In this document: in pieces, positions 8,670 through 17,713 of the stretch
How positions within the stretch are numbered: position 1 is the first letter of the stretch
Layout of the letters: each line of letters starts with the position of its first letter
DNA from: Natronoglomus mannanivorans
GTDB taxonomy: Archaea; Halobacteriota; Halobacteria; Halobacteriales; Natrialbaceae
Assembly: GCA_025517485.1 (NCBI GenBank)
Contig: JAOPKB010000004.1
Location: 248,001 to 312,000, forward strand
DNA length: 64,000 nucleotides
Direction: 5' to 3'
Program-made: the position numbers and the translations under genes
Notes under the pieces: model-generated
Databases searched by the model: none
Told to the model about the DNA's origin: nothing
What the model saw: only the letters and a program-made list of their open reading frames with translations

Positions 8670-9794
8670 CTACCGCAAACAGGCTGCCACGACCTCGAGC
8701 ATCGTCTCCCCGCGAACCTCTTCTGCGAACAGCGGCACCCGCCGGACGTCGGTCCCGCGGAAGAGATCCTGTGCCTCCGCGAGGGCCTTCTGCTGGACGT
8801 CCCAGCGGCGCTGACAGAACGCACAGTCGTCGAGATTCGGGCTCAGGAACTCGCCTTGAACGTCGTCGGTGACGTCCGCCAGCGGCTCCATCACCTGGTT
8901 GACGACGACGGTCCCGATCGGAATCTCGAACTTCTCGAGTTGCTGGCGCAGGCGCTTGGACTCGAAGACGCTCATCTCCTCGGGAACCATGACGATCCGG
9001 AAGTCCGTCCGCTGGGGATCGCGCAGCGCCGCCCGCAGACGCTCGATGCGCTCGCGGAGCACCTCCAGATCCTCGAGATCCTCGCCGCCTTCCTCGGGAA
9101 TCTCGCCGCCGAACATCCCCTTGACGCCGTCGATCATCCCGCCGATCCGCTGGCGAAAGGAGATGATCCGGCCCATCATCGTGTCCATGATCTCGGGGAG
9201 TTCGAGCAGGCGGAGGGTGTGGCCCGTCGGCGCGGTGTCGACGACGACGCGGTCGAATCGCGGGTCGTCCATGTACTCGAGTAAGAGTTGCATCGCGGCG
9301 GCCTCGTCCGCGCCGGGCATTGCACCGCCAAAGAGCGCGTCCATCGGGGCGTCTTCACCGAGCATGTCACCGAGTCCGCCCAGACCGCCGCCCTCGGCGG
9401 CGAAGGCGGCCTGCCCCTCCTCGAGAGCGGCGTCGGGGTCGATTTCGGCCGCCCAGAGCGGGCAGTCGTCGCGGATTCGCTCCGGATTCGCCGGGACGTC
9501 GGTCTCGTAGGTGTCCGACAGCGAGTGGGCGGGATCGGTCGAGACGACGAGCGTGGTGGCGCCACGGCGTGCGCTGTCTAGGGCCGTCGCAGCAGCCATC
9601 GTCGTCTTTCCGACGCCACCTTTCCCGCCGTAGAGGACGTACTCCGGCCCATCGACGTCCTCCGTCGATGGATCGACGTCGACGGTTTGGCGTTCCTCGA
9701 CGGAGTCCGTCGGCGTCACCTCGATCGTGTTGTCGTCGGCCTCGCTTCCGTTCGACTCCGCCTCGTCGACCGGTTCGACGTCGAGTCCACTCAT
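8670..9794 (-). CDS. ArsA/Get3-family ATPase
   Basis: 374 residues. The deviant Walker A YGGKGGVGKTT starts near residue 55, followed by switch I (STDPAHSLSD), VVVDTAPTGHTLRLL and a CAFCQRRW metal-binding CxxC near residue 320. One NTPase domain is present, as in Get3/TRC40, not the duplicated bacterial ArsA. Archaeal Get3 homologues bind hydrophobic tail anchors or handle arsenite; no ars genes are nearby, so the Get3-like role is more likely. The first about 50 residues are an acidic extension without similarity to the ATPase core. A TATA-like element on the minus strand lies near 9880-9887. Confidence 0.9.
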   Translation of the reverse strand: MSGLDVEPVDEAESNGSEADDNTIEVTPTDSVEERQTVDVDPSTEDVDGPEYVLYGGKGGVGKTTMAAATALDSARRGATTLVVSTDPAHSLSDTYETDVPANPERIRDDCPLWAAEIDPDAALEEGQAAFAAEGGGLGGLGDMLGEDAPMDALFGGAMPGADEAAAMQLLLEYMDDPRFDRVVVDTAPTGHTLRLLELPEIMDTMMGRIISFRQRIGGMIDGVKGMFGGEIPEEGGEDLEDLEVLRERIERLRAALRDPQRTDFRIVMVPEEMSVFESKRLRQQLEKFEIPIGTVVVNQVMEPLADVTDDVQGEFLSPNLDDCAFCQRRWDVQQKALAEAQDLFRGTDVRRVPLFAEEVRGETMLEVVAACLR

Positions 9795-10016
9795 GATCGA
9801 CGCTTCCCCGTCCGGACACGAGTATTCGTCGGTCCCGCTCGGTGGGGAACGCGAGGTCGAGTCCGAGTCTCGGTGTGGCCCTTATACACACCTAGGCAGT
9901 GGGGGACTCCCTGATACTGGCTAATCCGTTCAATGGATAGTATTAACTACAGGATCGTGGTTCTCCCGCTCGAGTCGAACAGTGAACCAGGTGGTGCGTT
10001 CGACCGACCCCCGATT

Positions 10017-10358
10017 ATGCAACCAGATCTCGAATCCGCGACCCGAACGAACGAACCAGAAGCGACGACTGAATCCGAGCCCGAACTGACGACCGAAACC
10101 GAAACCGAACCGACGCGCGAACTCTTCCCCTACGAAGAGGGTTCCGAGCGTGTCGGCGCCCCACTTCCCGTCGCGTCGGCCCGTGGCGTTCTCCGCTCGG
10201 TCAGGAACGACTCGAGCGCCGCTGCCGACGACGATCGCGAGCAGACACCGCACGACGCGGTCGGCTCGACGGCCTGTCCAGACTGCGGCGGCGAGACGAT
10301 CAACGGCGCCGGACTGTTCGCGTGTCGCGATTGCGAGTGGACTGGAACGCTTCGGTAG
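10017..10358 (+). CDS. Small protein with C-terminal zinc ribbon
   Basis: 113 residues from ATG 10017 (alternative in-frame ATG at 9933 adds 28 residues). Residues 10-35 are a Glu/Thr-rich low-complexity stretch; the C terminus carries CPDCGG and FACRDCEW, a complete zinc ribbon of the kind seen in transcription-related small haloarchaeal proteins. A TATA-like AGTATTAAC lies at 9940-9948. Function unknown; DNA or RNA binding is only a guess. Confidence 0.68.
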   Translation: MQPDLESATRTNEPEATTESEPELTTETETEPTRELFPYEEGSERVGAPLPVASARGVLRSVRNDSSAAADDDREQTPHDAVGSTACPDCGGETINGAGLFACRDCEWTGTLR

Positions 10359-10429
10359 GCGCGCTCGTTTGTCCCCCGTCTCGTCTCCCCGTTTCTCCTC
10401 TCTGCTTTTCCTCGGACGGTTTTCTCGAG

Positions 10430-11857
10430 CTACGTCTCGTCTCCCTCGCTGTCGTCTCCCTCGCCGTAACGACCGTCGACGCGTTCCAGCAGGAGCTGGT
10501 CGAAGAGCAGTTCCACGCGTTCGTCTCCGACGAAGAACGTCGCCGCCAGCCGGGTTCCGTCACCCTCGACGGTAGCGAACTCGTACTCGTCGGGATCCAG
10601 CGAGGTCGGAGCGAACTCGAGTGCGCCGCCTCCCATCGACGCTCCGAACTCGACCTCGAGCCCGGCGCCCGTCCACTCGACCGTCGCGGTGTGAACCCCG
10701 CCGTAGGATTCGTATCGTCCGGCCAGTTCCGTCGCCGAGCGCTCGATTGCTCTCTCGGGGACTACGGACGCGGGGTCACGGTCGGTGAGGATCGCGAGGA
10801 CCTCCACCGCGAGGGTGGCCGGTGAGACGGACGGATGGGTATTGCACCCGATCGCGATCCCGAGACCCCGCTCTCTGAGGAACCCGATGTACCCGCCTGA
10901 AACGCCCGTCCCCCCGCCGTGGCCGATCAACGTGTCGGAGCCGAACGGTCGGCTCTCCCATCCGTATCCGTAGCCGTACGTCGTGTCGCCGACCAGTCGC
11001 CTGTACGTGCCCACCGGATCGTACGCGCGCTCCCGGAGACGATCCGCGAGGTGTGGGCCGCCGCCGATCTGTGCCGCCAGGAACGCCGAGAGATCCGTGA
11101 CGGGTGCCAGCAATCCGCCGGGTCCTTCGAACACGGGACCGTTCGGCAACGTCCCGCTTCGAAATCCGTCATCGGCCTCGTCGTCGCGATGATACGGCGT
11201 CATGACGTCTCGCGACCGATCGTCGAGCACCCCGACGTCGAAGGTTGCGTCGTCCATCTCGAGCGGTTCGAACACCGCCCGATCGACGAACTCGGCGAAC
11301 GACCGTCCGGAAACGGTCTCGACGAGTCGAGCGAGTATCGCGTATCCGGAGTTGTAATAGAGACACCGCTCTCGGTCGAGCCGGCGCTGCGTCGACGCGC
11401 CGTCGACGTACGATCGAAAGTCGTCCCAGCCGTCGATCGACGCCCCCGCGTCGCTCCCCTCGCCGAGAAGCACCGACGCCATATCGTCGTCTGGCATACC
11501 TGACGTGTGCGAGAGGAGTTCGTGGACAGTGATCGCCTCGCCGGGTACGTCCTCGAAATAGGGGACGTAGTCGACGACCGGGTCGTCGAGCGAGATCTCT
11601 CCCGCGTCGACCAGTGTCAGAACGGCCGTCGCGGTTATCGGCTTCGTCACGGAACCGACTCCGTAGAGCGTCTCCGGTGTCGCCGGTGCGTCCGGCTCGA
11701 GGCGGCGTACACCGAACCCGGCTTCGTACGCCGACACCGGTTTCGTCCCGTCGACGACGGCGACGCTCGCACCCGGACAACCGCTCTCGTCGATCCACGT
11801 CTCGATACGGCGTTCGACGGTCGCCCACGGATACTCTTCCTCGAACCGGTGTGCCAT
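10430..11857 (-). CDS. Serine hydrolase, class C beta-lactamase/penicillin-binding fold
   Basis: 475 residues from ATG 11857. Family motifs: S69-V-T-K72 (nucleophile SxxK), YYNSGY (YxN) and GHGGGTGVSGGY in place of KTG. The C-terminal about 110 residues form a separate lipocalin-like or beta-rich domain common in beta-lactamase-related esterases. No signal peptide is visible, so it probably acts in the cytoplasm as an esterase or peptidase; archaea have no murein, so a role in cell wall synthesis is unlikely. The frame extends 92 codons further upstream, but that part is basic, out-of-character sequence and was left out. Confidence 0.88.
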   Translation of the reverse strand: MAHRFEEEYPWATVERRIETWIDESGCPGASVAVVDGTKPVSAYEAGFGVRRLEPDAPATPETLYGVGSVTKPITATAVLTLVDAGEISLDDPVVDYVPYFEDVPGEAITVHELLSHTSGMPDDDMASVLLGEGSDAGASIDGWDDFRSYVDGASTQRRLDRERCLYYNSGYAILARLVETVSGRSFAEFVDRAVFEPLEMDDATFDVGVLDDRSRDVMTPYHRDDEADDGFRSGTLPNGPVFEGPGGLLAPVTDLSAFLAAQIGGGPHLADRLRERAYDPVGTYRRLVGDTTYGYGYGWESRPFGSDTLIGHGGGTGVSGGYIGFLRERGLGIAIGCNTHPSVSPATLAVEVLAILTDRDPASVVPERAIERSATELAGRYESYGGVHTATVEWTGAGLEVEFGASMGGGALEFAPTSLDPDEYEFATVEGDGTRLAATFFVGDERVELLFDQLLLERVDGRYGEGDDSEGDET

Positions 11858-11937
11858 GTTATCGCGTGTTCGCCGATTGGACAAATATTTGTCTCTTTTC
11901 TCGATGTAGATATTACCGAGACGGTCAATTACGTGAT

Positions 11938-12108
11938 ATGGACGAGTCGAACGGCGATGGAACGGATGGGAGTGGGATGGGTGTTGGTATCGCGATTGGC
12001 GTCGCAATCGGCACTTCCATCGGTCTTGCGACGGACAATATAGCACTCTGGCTGCCGATGGGTGTCGCGATCGGTGTCGCACTCGGGGTGGGATACGATC
12101 GGGACTAG
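11938..12108 (+). CDS. 56-aa glycine-zipper membrane microprotein
   Basis: Reads MDESNGDGTDGSGMGVGI from ATG 11938. After an acidic 13-residue head it contains two hydrophobic Gly-zipper segments (GxxxG-like patterns, GIAIGVAIGTSIG and GVAIGVALGVG). AT-rich TATA-like sequence occurs near 11908-11915 (TAGATATTA). Gly-zipper proteins insert in or associate with membranes. Small haloarchaeal proteins of this type are common and uncharacterised. Confidence 0.65.
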   Translation: MDESNGDGTDGSGMGVGIAIGVAIGTSIGLATDNIALWLPMGVAIGVALGVGYDRD

Positions 12109-12166
12109 CGGACAGAACGTGAACCGCACCCACTCGTGGACACGCTCGAGGTCCGGACGAAACCGA

Positions 12167-12475
12167 TCACAAAAGCGAGTGGAGCACCACCGCGAGGAAC
12201 ACGTAGACGGCGACGAACGCCGCGATCCGGAGCTGTGTCGTCTCCTCGAGTTTCCACGCCGACCCGAGTCCGGCGCCGCCGGCGACGAGGTTCGGCCACG
12301 CGGCCAGCGAGAGTGCCGGGAGGAACGTCATCGAAAGCGCCGCCGTGAACCGGTCGACTGTGTCCGGAAGCGTCTCGATCGATCCGGTCGAGTACACTGC
12401 GATCCCGGCGACGACCCCGAACGCGAGGACGGCCGCTCCGAATCCAGTTTCGACGATATCTGCGAAATCCGACAT
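12167..12475 (-). CDS. Small integral membrane protein, unknown
   Basis: 102 residues with three predicted transmembrane segments (about 10-30, 45-65 and 82-102). The start ATG at 12475 gives MSDFADIVETGFGAAVL. It ends in the last helix, with a two-residue polar exit. No conserved motif recognised. It converges with the Gly-zipper gene. Confidence 0.65.
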   Translation of the reverse strand: MSDFADIVETGFGAAVLAFGVVAGIAVYSTGSIETLPDTVDRFTAALSMTFLPALSLAAWPNLVAGGAGLGSAWKLEETTQLRIAAFVAVYVFLAVVLHSLL

Positions 12476-12601
12476 GGCTACCCGCTAGCGAGCGATTCTC
12501 GAGTATATTCGCCTGCAGGTGTTCGTCTTTTATGACTGAGTGTCACTCGAGATGGGTACTGTGAGTGGTCGAACAGTCGCTCGAGCCGACAGTCGCTGCC
12601 G

Positions 12602-13702
12602 TCACTCGAAGTACGCCGCCAGCCGCTGGGCCGCCTCCTCGACGCGCGGTGTGACCAGCGCGAACCGGAGCCACGCCTCCCGCGAGGAGCCAAAGGCCTC
12701 GCCGGGCATCCCCGCGACGCCGGCCTCGTCGATCAGTCGCTCGACGTTCTCGAGGGTTCCCGGATAGCCGTCGAATCGCGCCATTACGTAGAAGGCGCCG
12801 TCGGGACGGGTGTACTCGGCGCCGGCGGCGTCGAGGGCGTCGGTGAAGGTGTCGACGCGCTCGGCCAGCAGCTCCCGGTTGGCCTCGTAGTACTCGGGAC
12901 CGGTCTCGAAGAGCGCGTGGGCGACGGCGTACTGGGCGGGGCGGCTGCCGGCGACGTTGACCAGCATGTGGCGGCTCTTGGCGTTTTCGACCAGTTCGGG
13001 CGGGAAGATCGCGTAGCCGACGCGAAATCCGGTGATCGCCAGCGACTTCGAGAAGGCGTTGGTGACGATCCGGTGATCCGACTCGGTCGCGAGCGCGCTC
13101 GCAAACTCCCCCGAGAGGTCGTAGTGATCGTAGACCTCGTCGCTGACCAGGATCGCGTCGCACTCCTCGGCGATGGCGACCAGCTCCGCCATCGTCTCCT
13201 CGGGGTACACCGCCCCGGTCGGGTTGTTCGGCGTGTTAACGACGATACAGGCCGTCTCCTCGCTGGCTGCCTCGCGGACCGCGGCCGGCTCGAGCTGGCC
13301 GTCTTCGGCCGTCTCGACGAACCGCTGGGTGCCGCCGAGCATGGTCGTCTTCCCCGGGTAGTAGGGGTAGACCGGGTCGGTGAGCAGCACCTCCGACCCC
13401 AAATCGCGCTCGAGCGCGCGGGCCATCGCGAGGTAATTGGCTTCCCCGGCACCGTTGGTGACGATCACCTGCTCGCGGTCGACGCCGCGGCGGGCGGCGA
13501 TCTCCTCGCGCAACTCGAGGAGGCCGTCGCTGGGCGGGTACTGGAACTGGTCGCTCTCGAGGTCGGCGTACTCGTGTAACCCCTCGCGCAGAGCTTCCGG
13601 CGGCTCCCAGTCGGGGTTTCCGCTGACCATGTCGATCACGTCACGGTCGGCCTGTACCGCGTAGCGCATGACGTGGAAGAAAAGCGGCGTCTCGTACTTC
13701 AT
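12602..13702 (-). CDS. Pyridoxal-phosphate aminotransferase, class I/II
   Basis: 366 residues from ATG 13702 (MKYETPLFFHVMRYA). Fold-type I features: VTNGAGEANYLAMA near the phosphate-binding region, VNTPNNPTGAVYP, LVSDEVYDHY and the cofactor lysine in NAFSKSLAITGFRVGY. This set is typical of aspartate/aromatic aminotransferases (AspC-like). The amino acid substrate cannot be decided from the sequence. It is divergent from the CinA gene. Confidence 0.93.
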   Translation of the reverse strand: MKYETPLFFHVMRYAVQADRDVIDMVSGNPDWEPPEALREGLHEYADLESDQFQYPPSDGLLELREEIAARRGVDREQVIVTNGAGEANYLAMARALERDLGSEVLLTDPVYPYYPGKTTMLGGTQRFVETAEDGQLEPAAVREAASEETACIVVNTPNNPTGAVYPEETMAELVAIAEECDAILVSDEVYDHYDLSGEFASALATESDHRIVTNAFSKSLAITGFRVGYAIFPPELVENAKSRHMLVNVAGSRPAQYAVAHALFETGPEYYEANRELLAERVDTFTDALDAAGAEYTRPDGAFYVMARFDGYPGTLENVERLIDEAGVAGMPGEAFGSSREAWLRFALVTPRVEEAAQRLAAYFE

Positions 13703-13830
13703 GCGAGGGTGTGGGCGGGCCCGCGCCGTGGTTCTTTCGCCGTGGGTCTCGTTCGGTGGGTTGGTAGGTGACGGTGATCGAAGCGCTTGCAACCGCGCCT
13801 TTGACGGAGCAGGGACGCTTCTCTCGAGAC

Positions 13831-14367
13831 ATGAACGACGACATCGACCGCGACCTTCCGATGGACGTCGCCGACGCGCTCCGGGACGCCGGTGACACCC
13901 TCGCCGTCGCCGAATCGTGTACCGGCGGCCTCGTTGGTGCCGCGATTACGGCGGTCCCGGGTGCCAGCGACTACTTCGACAGCGGGCTGACGACCTACGC
14001 CTACGACGCCAAACGCCACCACCTCGGCGTGAGTCGCGAGGCGCTGGACGAACACGGGGCGGTCTCCGAGCCGGTCGCCCGCGAGATGGCTCGCGGCGTC
14101 CGCGACGTCGCGGACGTAGACTGGGGCGTGTCGGTAACCGGCGTCGCGGGTCCCACTGGCGGGAAAGAGGGGGCACCCGTCGGAACCGTCTACATCGGCG
14201 TCGCCTACGCCGGCCCGTGGGGCAGCGAGTCCTCGTACGCGACCGTCTCCCGCTACGAGTTCGAGGGCGACCGCGCGGCGGTGCGAGCCCAGACCGTCGA
14301 GCAGGCACTCGAGGAACTCTTGCGTGAACTCGAAGGCCAACGCGAGCACGAACGCGAGCGAGAGTAA
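13831..14367 (+). CDS. CinA C-terminal domain protein (nicotinamide-nucleotide amidohydrolase family)
   Basis: 178 residues from ATG 13831. The CinA-C domain is complete: TLAVAESCTGGLVGAAIT, FDSGLTTYAYDAKRHHLGV, and SVTGVAGPTGGKEGAPVGTV. In bacteria this domain (PncC) deamidates nicotinamide mononucleotide; the stand-alone archaeal form is presumed similar. The tail (EGQREHERERE) is a charged repeat. A longer start at 13768 is possible but the added residues do not match the family. Confidence 0.88.
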   Translation: MNDDIDRDLPMDVADALRDAGDTLAVAESCTGGLVGAAITAVPGASDYFDSGLTTYAYDAKRHHLGVSREALDEHGAVSEPVAREMARGVRDVADVDWGVSVTGVAGPTGGKEGAPVGTVYIGVAYAGPWGSESSYATVSRYEFEGDRAAVRAQTVEQALEELLRELEGQREHERERE

Positions 14368-14414
14368 CACTCGGTCGCTCGAACCCGTGATCGTCGCCCT
14401 CGCCGCGGTAGCCG

Positions 14415-14516
14415 CGGATCGATCGCAAGAGGTATTGATGCCCGCGGGCGGATCGATCGCAAGAGGTATTGATGCCCGCGGGCGGATCGATCGCAAGAGG
14501 TATTGATGCCCGCGGG
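14415..14516 (+). repeat. 34-bp direct repeat, three perfect tandem copies
   Basis: Copies at 14415-14448, 14449-14482 and 14483-14516, identical and joined head to tail. Each unit contains AAGAGGTATTGATG, that is, a Shine-Dalgarno-like AGAGGT five bases ahead of an ATG. The array ends 12 bases before the chosen ATG of the GNAT gene. Because 34 is not a multiple of three, the three ATG codons fall in three different frames; the second one reads in frame into the GNAT gene. There are no spacers, so it is not CRISPR. Confidence 0.95.
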
Positions 14517-14528
14517 CGGTTCCTACGC

Positions 14529-15197
14529 ATGGGAGTGGGTACAGGAACGGATACGGATACGGACCAGAGCACGAATCCCAACCCGGACAGCCGAATCCGC
14601 CTCGCGACACCCGCAGACGCCGCGTCGATCCGGTCGATCTACACCCCGTTCGTCGAATCGACGCCGATCACCTTCGAGGAGACGCCACCGACGGAGGCCG
14701 AGACGGCCGAACGGATCGAGTCGACCCTCGAGACCTATCCCTGGCTCGTCTGCGAACGCGACGGCGAGGTCGTCGGCTACGCGAAAGCCGGTTCGTTGCG
14801 ATCGATGCCGGCCTACCGATGGGTCGTCGAGCTCTCGGTGTACGTCGCCGACGACGCTCGCCGCTCCGGCGTGGCGACGGGGCTGTACACGTCGCTGCTC
14901 GAGATTCTCGAGCGTCAGGGCTACCAGGGCGCCTACGCCGCCTCGACGGTTCCGAATCCCGAGAGCGCCCGCTTTCACGAACGGATGGGGTTCGAACGGA
15001 TCGGCGTCTTTCCGGACGCGGGCTACATGCTCGAGGAGTGGCACGACGTCCAGTGGTGGCATCGTCCGATCGGCGACGAGGAACCGGCCTCCGAACCCGA
15101 TCCGCCGACGCCGTTGCCCGACGCTCGAGGCGGGACGAACTGGGAGCGCGCGTTGACGGCTGGCGAGGAGTGTCTCGCGTTCGATCTCGAGACGTGA
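14529..15197 (+). CDS. GNAT family N-acetyltransferase (phosphinothricin acetyltransferase-like)
   Basis: 222 residues from ATG 14529. After a Thr/Asp-rich head (about 1-20) the GNAT fold begins at IRLATPADAASIRSIY; motif A is ARRSGVATGLYTSLLEIL (acetyl-CoA pyrophosphate loop RRSGVA), and ESARFHERMGFERIGVFPDAGYM completes motif B. The pattern VESTPITFEETPPT is typical of PAT/MnaT-like acetyltransferases that act on amines such as phosphinothricin or methionine sulfoximine. The 5' leader consists of the 34-bp triplication. An in-frame ATG at 14469, inside the second repeat, would add 20 residues. Confidence 0.9.
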   Translation: MGVGTGTDTDTDQSTNPNPDSRIRLATPADAASIRSIYTPFVESTPITFEETPPTEAETAERIESTLETYPWLVCERDGEVVGYAKAGSLRSMPAYRWVVELSVYVADDARRSGVATGLYTSLLEILERQGYQGAYAASTVPNPESARFHERMGFERIGVFPDAGYMLEEWHDVQWWHRPIGDEEPASEPDPPTPLPDARGGTNWERALTAGEECLAFDLET

Positions 15198-15358
15198 GCG
15201 TCTGTTTCTCTCTCACTCGAGTTTGGCGCCGTTTTTCGGCCCGAGGCGTGGTTTCATTTGGGATCATTCGGCGAATCTCCACCGTGAGTCGCGTTTCGAA
15301 GATCGAGACAGTCCTCGGAGGAAAACTATTCAATCCTCGACTGACGAGGGGTCGATAG

Positions 15359-15844
15359 ATGAACAAGAAGGGTCACGTGCTCAACGCGGCGCTGCTGGCG
15401 ATCGGACTGGGGTACCTGCTCGAGCCGGCGGGGACCGAGGTGACGTTCGCGAAGATTATCGAGATCGGCGTTCCGGTCGTCCTCGGCGCACTGTTTCCCG
15501 ACGTCGACACGGCCTTTGGCCGCCACCGCAAGACGCTGCACAACCTGCCGATTCTCGCCGGATTCCTCGCGTTTCCGTACTTCTTCGGCAATCTCGAGTA
15601 CGTCTGGATCGGTATCTTGACCCACTACGTCCTCGACGTGGCCGGGAGCAAGCGCGGTATCGCCCTGTTCTATCCGGTCTGGAAGAAGGAGTTCGGACTT
15701 CCAATCGGCGTCACTGTCTCGAGCAAACGAGCGGACCTCGTGACGGTCGTCGTCACCGGCGCGGAACTCGTCCTCGCTGGATTGATCATCTACCGGATTC
15801 CGCAACTGGGTCTCGAGCTTGGTCGACAGGCGATGGGGCTGTAA
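15359..15844 (+). CDS. Membrane-bound metal-dependent hydrolase (YdjM/LexA-binding family)
   Basis: 161 residues with four hydrophobic segments. The family pattern is MNKKGHVLNAALL (His6), LGALFPDVDTAFGRHRKTLHN (metal-binding D and H residues) and ILTHYVLDVAGSKRG. These are the conserved His/Asp residues of the YdjM/DUF457-like hydrolases. Substrate unknown. The start follows a short leader with an AAACTATTCAA box near 15325-15335. Confidence 0.85.
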   Translation: MNKKGHVLNAALLAIGLGYLLEPAGTEVTFAKIIEIGVPVVLGALFPDVDTAFGRHRKTLHNLPILAGFLAFPYFFGNLEYVWIGILTHYVLDVAGSKRGIALFYPVWKKEFGLPIGVTVSSKRADLVTVVVTGAELVLAGLIIYRIPQLGLELGRQAMGL

Positions 15845-15930
15845 TCACCGGTTCTCGAGGGGGAGCTTGGAACTGCACCGCGATAACAAACCACGCAGAT
15901 ACTTTTCCGGTCCGGTGAGAACACGGTCGT

Positions 15931-16542
15931 ATGCGAGCCATCGTCTTCGACCTCGACGGAACGCTGCTGGCGTTCGACCGACCGTACGACGCCGTCCTCG
16001 CCGACGCGATTGCGGCGGCAGGTACCCAGCCGACCGACGAGACCCTCGAGGCCTACTTCGACGCCTTTACCGAGCGGTTTCGGGCGTGTGAACCTGATCC
16101 GATCTACGGTGCGTTCGACGACATCGACGTCGACGCCGACGCCGAGTCGCTCACCGACTCGCTCAGGAGACACGAAGCGAAGCTGTGTCGTCCGCCCGCA
16201 AACGTGACGGCAGACCTCGAGCGCCTCTCCGAGGACGGCTACGCGCTCGGCGTCCTCACCAACGGCGTTCGGGAGTGGCAACTCACCAAGCTCCGCGCGG
16301 CCGGTCTCGAGGAGTACTTCGACGCCGTCGTCGCCTCCTACGACGTCGGAGCACACAAGCCCGACCCGGCCCCCTTCGAGGCACTCGAGGCGGAGCTGCC
16401 GGCAGCGGAGTACGCGATGGTCGGCGACAGCGAGAGCGATCTCGAGGGTGCCAGCACCGTCGGCTGGGAGGCGTATCGGTACTCGGGAGGCGGATTCGGC
16501 GAGCTTCCGGATGTGTTCGGCTGGGAGTCTCGAGGGAAGTGA
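15931..16542 (+). CDS. HAD-superfamily phosphatase
   Basis: 203 residues. Motif I is VFDLDGTLL (nucleophile Asp8), motif II LTNGVREWQL, motif III Lys in GAHKPDP and motif IV VGDSESDLEGA. The helical cap lies between motifs I and II (subclass I, phosphoglycolate phosphatase-like). The substrate cannot be read from the sequence. Confidence 0.9.
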   Translation: MRAIVFDLDGTLLAFDRPYDAVLADAIAAAGTQPTDETLEAYFDAFTERFRACEPDPIYGAFDDIDVDADAESLTDSLRRHEAKLCRPPANVTADLERLSEDGYALGVLTNGVREWQLTKLRAAGLEEYFDAVVASYDVGAHKPDPAPFEALEAELPAAEYAMVGDSESDLEGASTVGWEAYRYSGGGFGELPDVFGWESRGK

Positions 16543-16659
16543 GTGTGACTGTGAACGTGTCGGTGACCGATTGTGTGTGACGTGAGAAGCGAGGACCGAA
16601 AAGCGAGAAGCGCCCGTGAGAACTGACGAACGGGACCGGTCGAGAACGACTTCCTCGCG

Positions 16660-17592
16660 CTATGACTGTCGATTCGGCGTCCACTCCTGACAGGCGTCCA
16701 TATCGTCCATGACCTCGTCGTGGCGAGCGCAGTACGGTTGCATCCCCGACGACGACCGGACGTACTGGAAGTGTGTGCAGTTGCCACAGTACTGGTCGGC
16801 TTGCTCTTTCCGTGGCTGTGGCTCCGTCGGCGGATCGACGATCTCTGCGTCCCGACCCGCACTCGGGCCGTCCAGCGGCGAGGAGATATCCGAGGCGGCC
16901 GAGCCGCCGTCGCTGGTCGGCGTTCCGGCCATCGGTGACCGGGGTCGCGTGTCCGTTGCCTGCTGGCTCTGTGTCTGCGTCTGTGTCTGTGTCTGTGCTT
17001 GGTTCGTCTGCGTCTCCACCTCACCGTCTGGCGTCCCGCCGAGGAAGCCGACACCGCCCATGCCGCCCGCATCGTCGTTCTCGACTTCCACCACTTTCGT
17101 CTCGTTGCGACGCGTGACGTTCATCTCGAGCATCCCACCCGGATCGTTTCGGGTCTTGAAGGTGACGATGCCGGTGAACAGACACCACACCGCGATGAAC
17201 AGGCCGAGCAGGTAGACGGCGGAGACGAGCGCGGTCAGGTCGTCGCCGTGGCCGCGCCAGTGTGCGGGATAGGCGTGCCAGAAGAGCGCGACACCGAGCA
17301 CGCAGAGACTCGAGCCGATCGCGGCAGCAGCACGCACACGGCGGCCGGCCGGAAGGACGGTGAAGACACCGACGAGCGCCGCTGGAACGCCGATCCCGGC
17401 GAGAATCCCGGCCCACTTGATCGGGCCGAGATCGTCGCCGACGCGAGCCGCGAAGACGTCGGTCGTCGCCACGACGACGCCCAGGATGGCGAGAATCGCG
17501 CCGGCCAGCACGAGTGCCGTCCCCGCGTACAGTCGGCGGTAGCTCGACACCTCCCGCGCGTTTCCTTCGTAGACGTCCGTCAGGCTGGTCAT
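16660..17592 (-). CDS. Four-helix membrane protein with Cys-rich C terminus, unknown
   Basis: 310 residues from ATG 17592. Four transmembrane segments (about 20-45, 55-80, 85-105 and 122-145) are followed by a soluble part with MLEMNVTRRN, a Thr-Gln dipeptide repeat (TQTQTQTQTQ; DNA 16965-17010) and a C-terminal Cys pattern CGNCTHFQY...YCARHDE...ACQEW that could bind metal. I recall this layout as a haloarchaeal conserved family (DUF7139-like). Function unknown. Confidence 0.75.
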   Translation of the reverse strand: MTSLTDVYEGNAREVSSYRRLYAGTALVLAGAILAILGVVVATTDVFAARVGDDLGPIKWAGILAGIGVPAALVGVFTVLPAGRRVRAAAAIGSSLCVLGVALFWHAYPAHWRGHGDDLTALVSAVYLLGLFIAVWCLFTGIVTFKTRNDPGGMLEMNVTRRNETKVVEVENDDAGGMGGVGFLGGTPDGEVETQTNQAQTQTQTQTQSQQATDTRPRSPMAGTPTSDGGSAASDISSPLDGPSAGRDAEIVDPPTEPQPRKEQADQYCGNCTHFQYVRSSSGMQPYCARHDEVMDDMDACQEWTPNRQS

Positions 17593-17713
17593 GCCTGAGT
17601 CGTTCGGACTCGGGCCACAAAACAGTACGTCAGACAAAATATCAGGTAATCGAGTAATTCATGGACTGATCGGAAGCGAAAGGTTGAATCGATACGCTCG
17701 CAAAGCCGGATTC

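Noticed and set aside
14415-14516. 34-bp repeats as a CRISPR array
   Set aside because: Copies are directly adjacent with no spacers; a simple tandem triplication.
16960-17012. TCTGTG-type microsatellite as a regulatory repeat
   Set aside because: It encodes the Thr-Gln dipeptide run of a membrane protein; a coding low-complexity tract.
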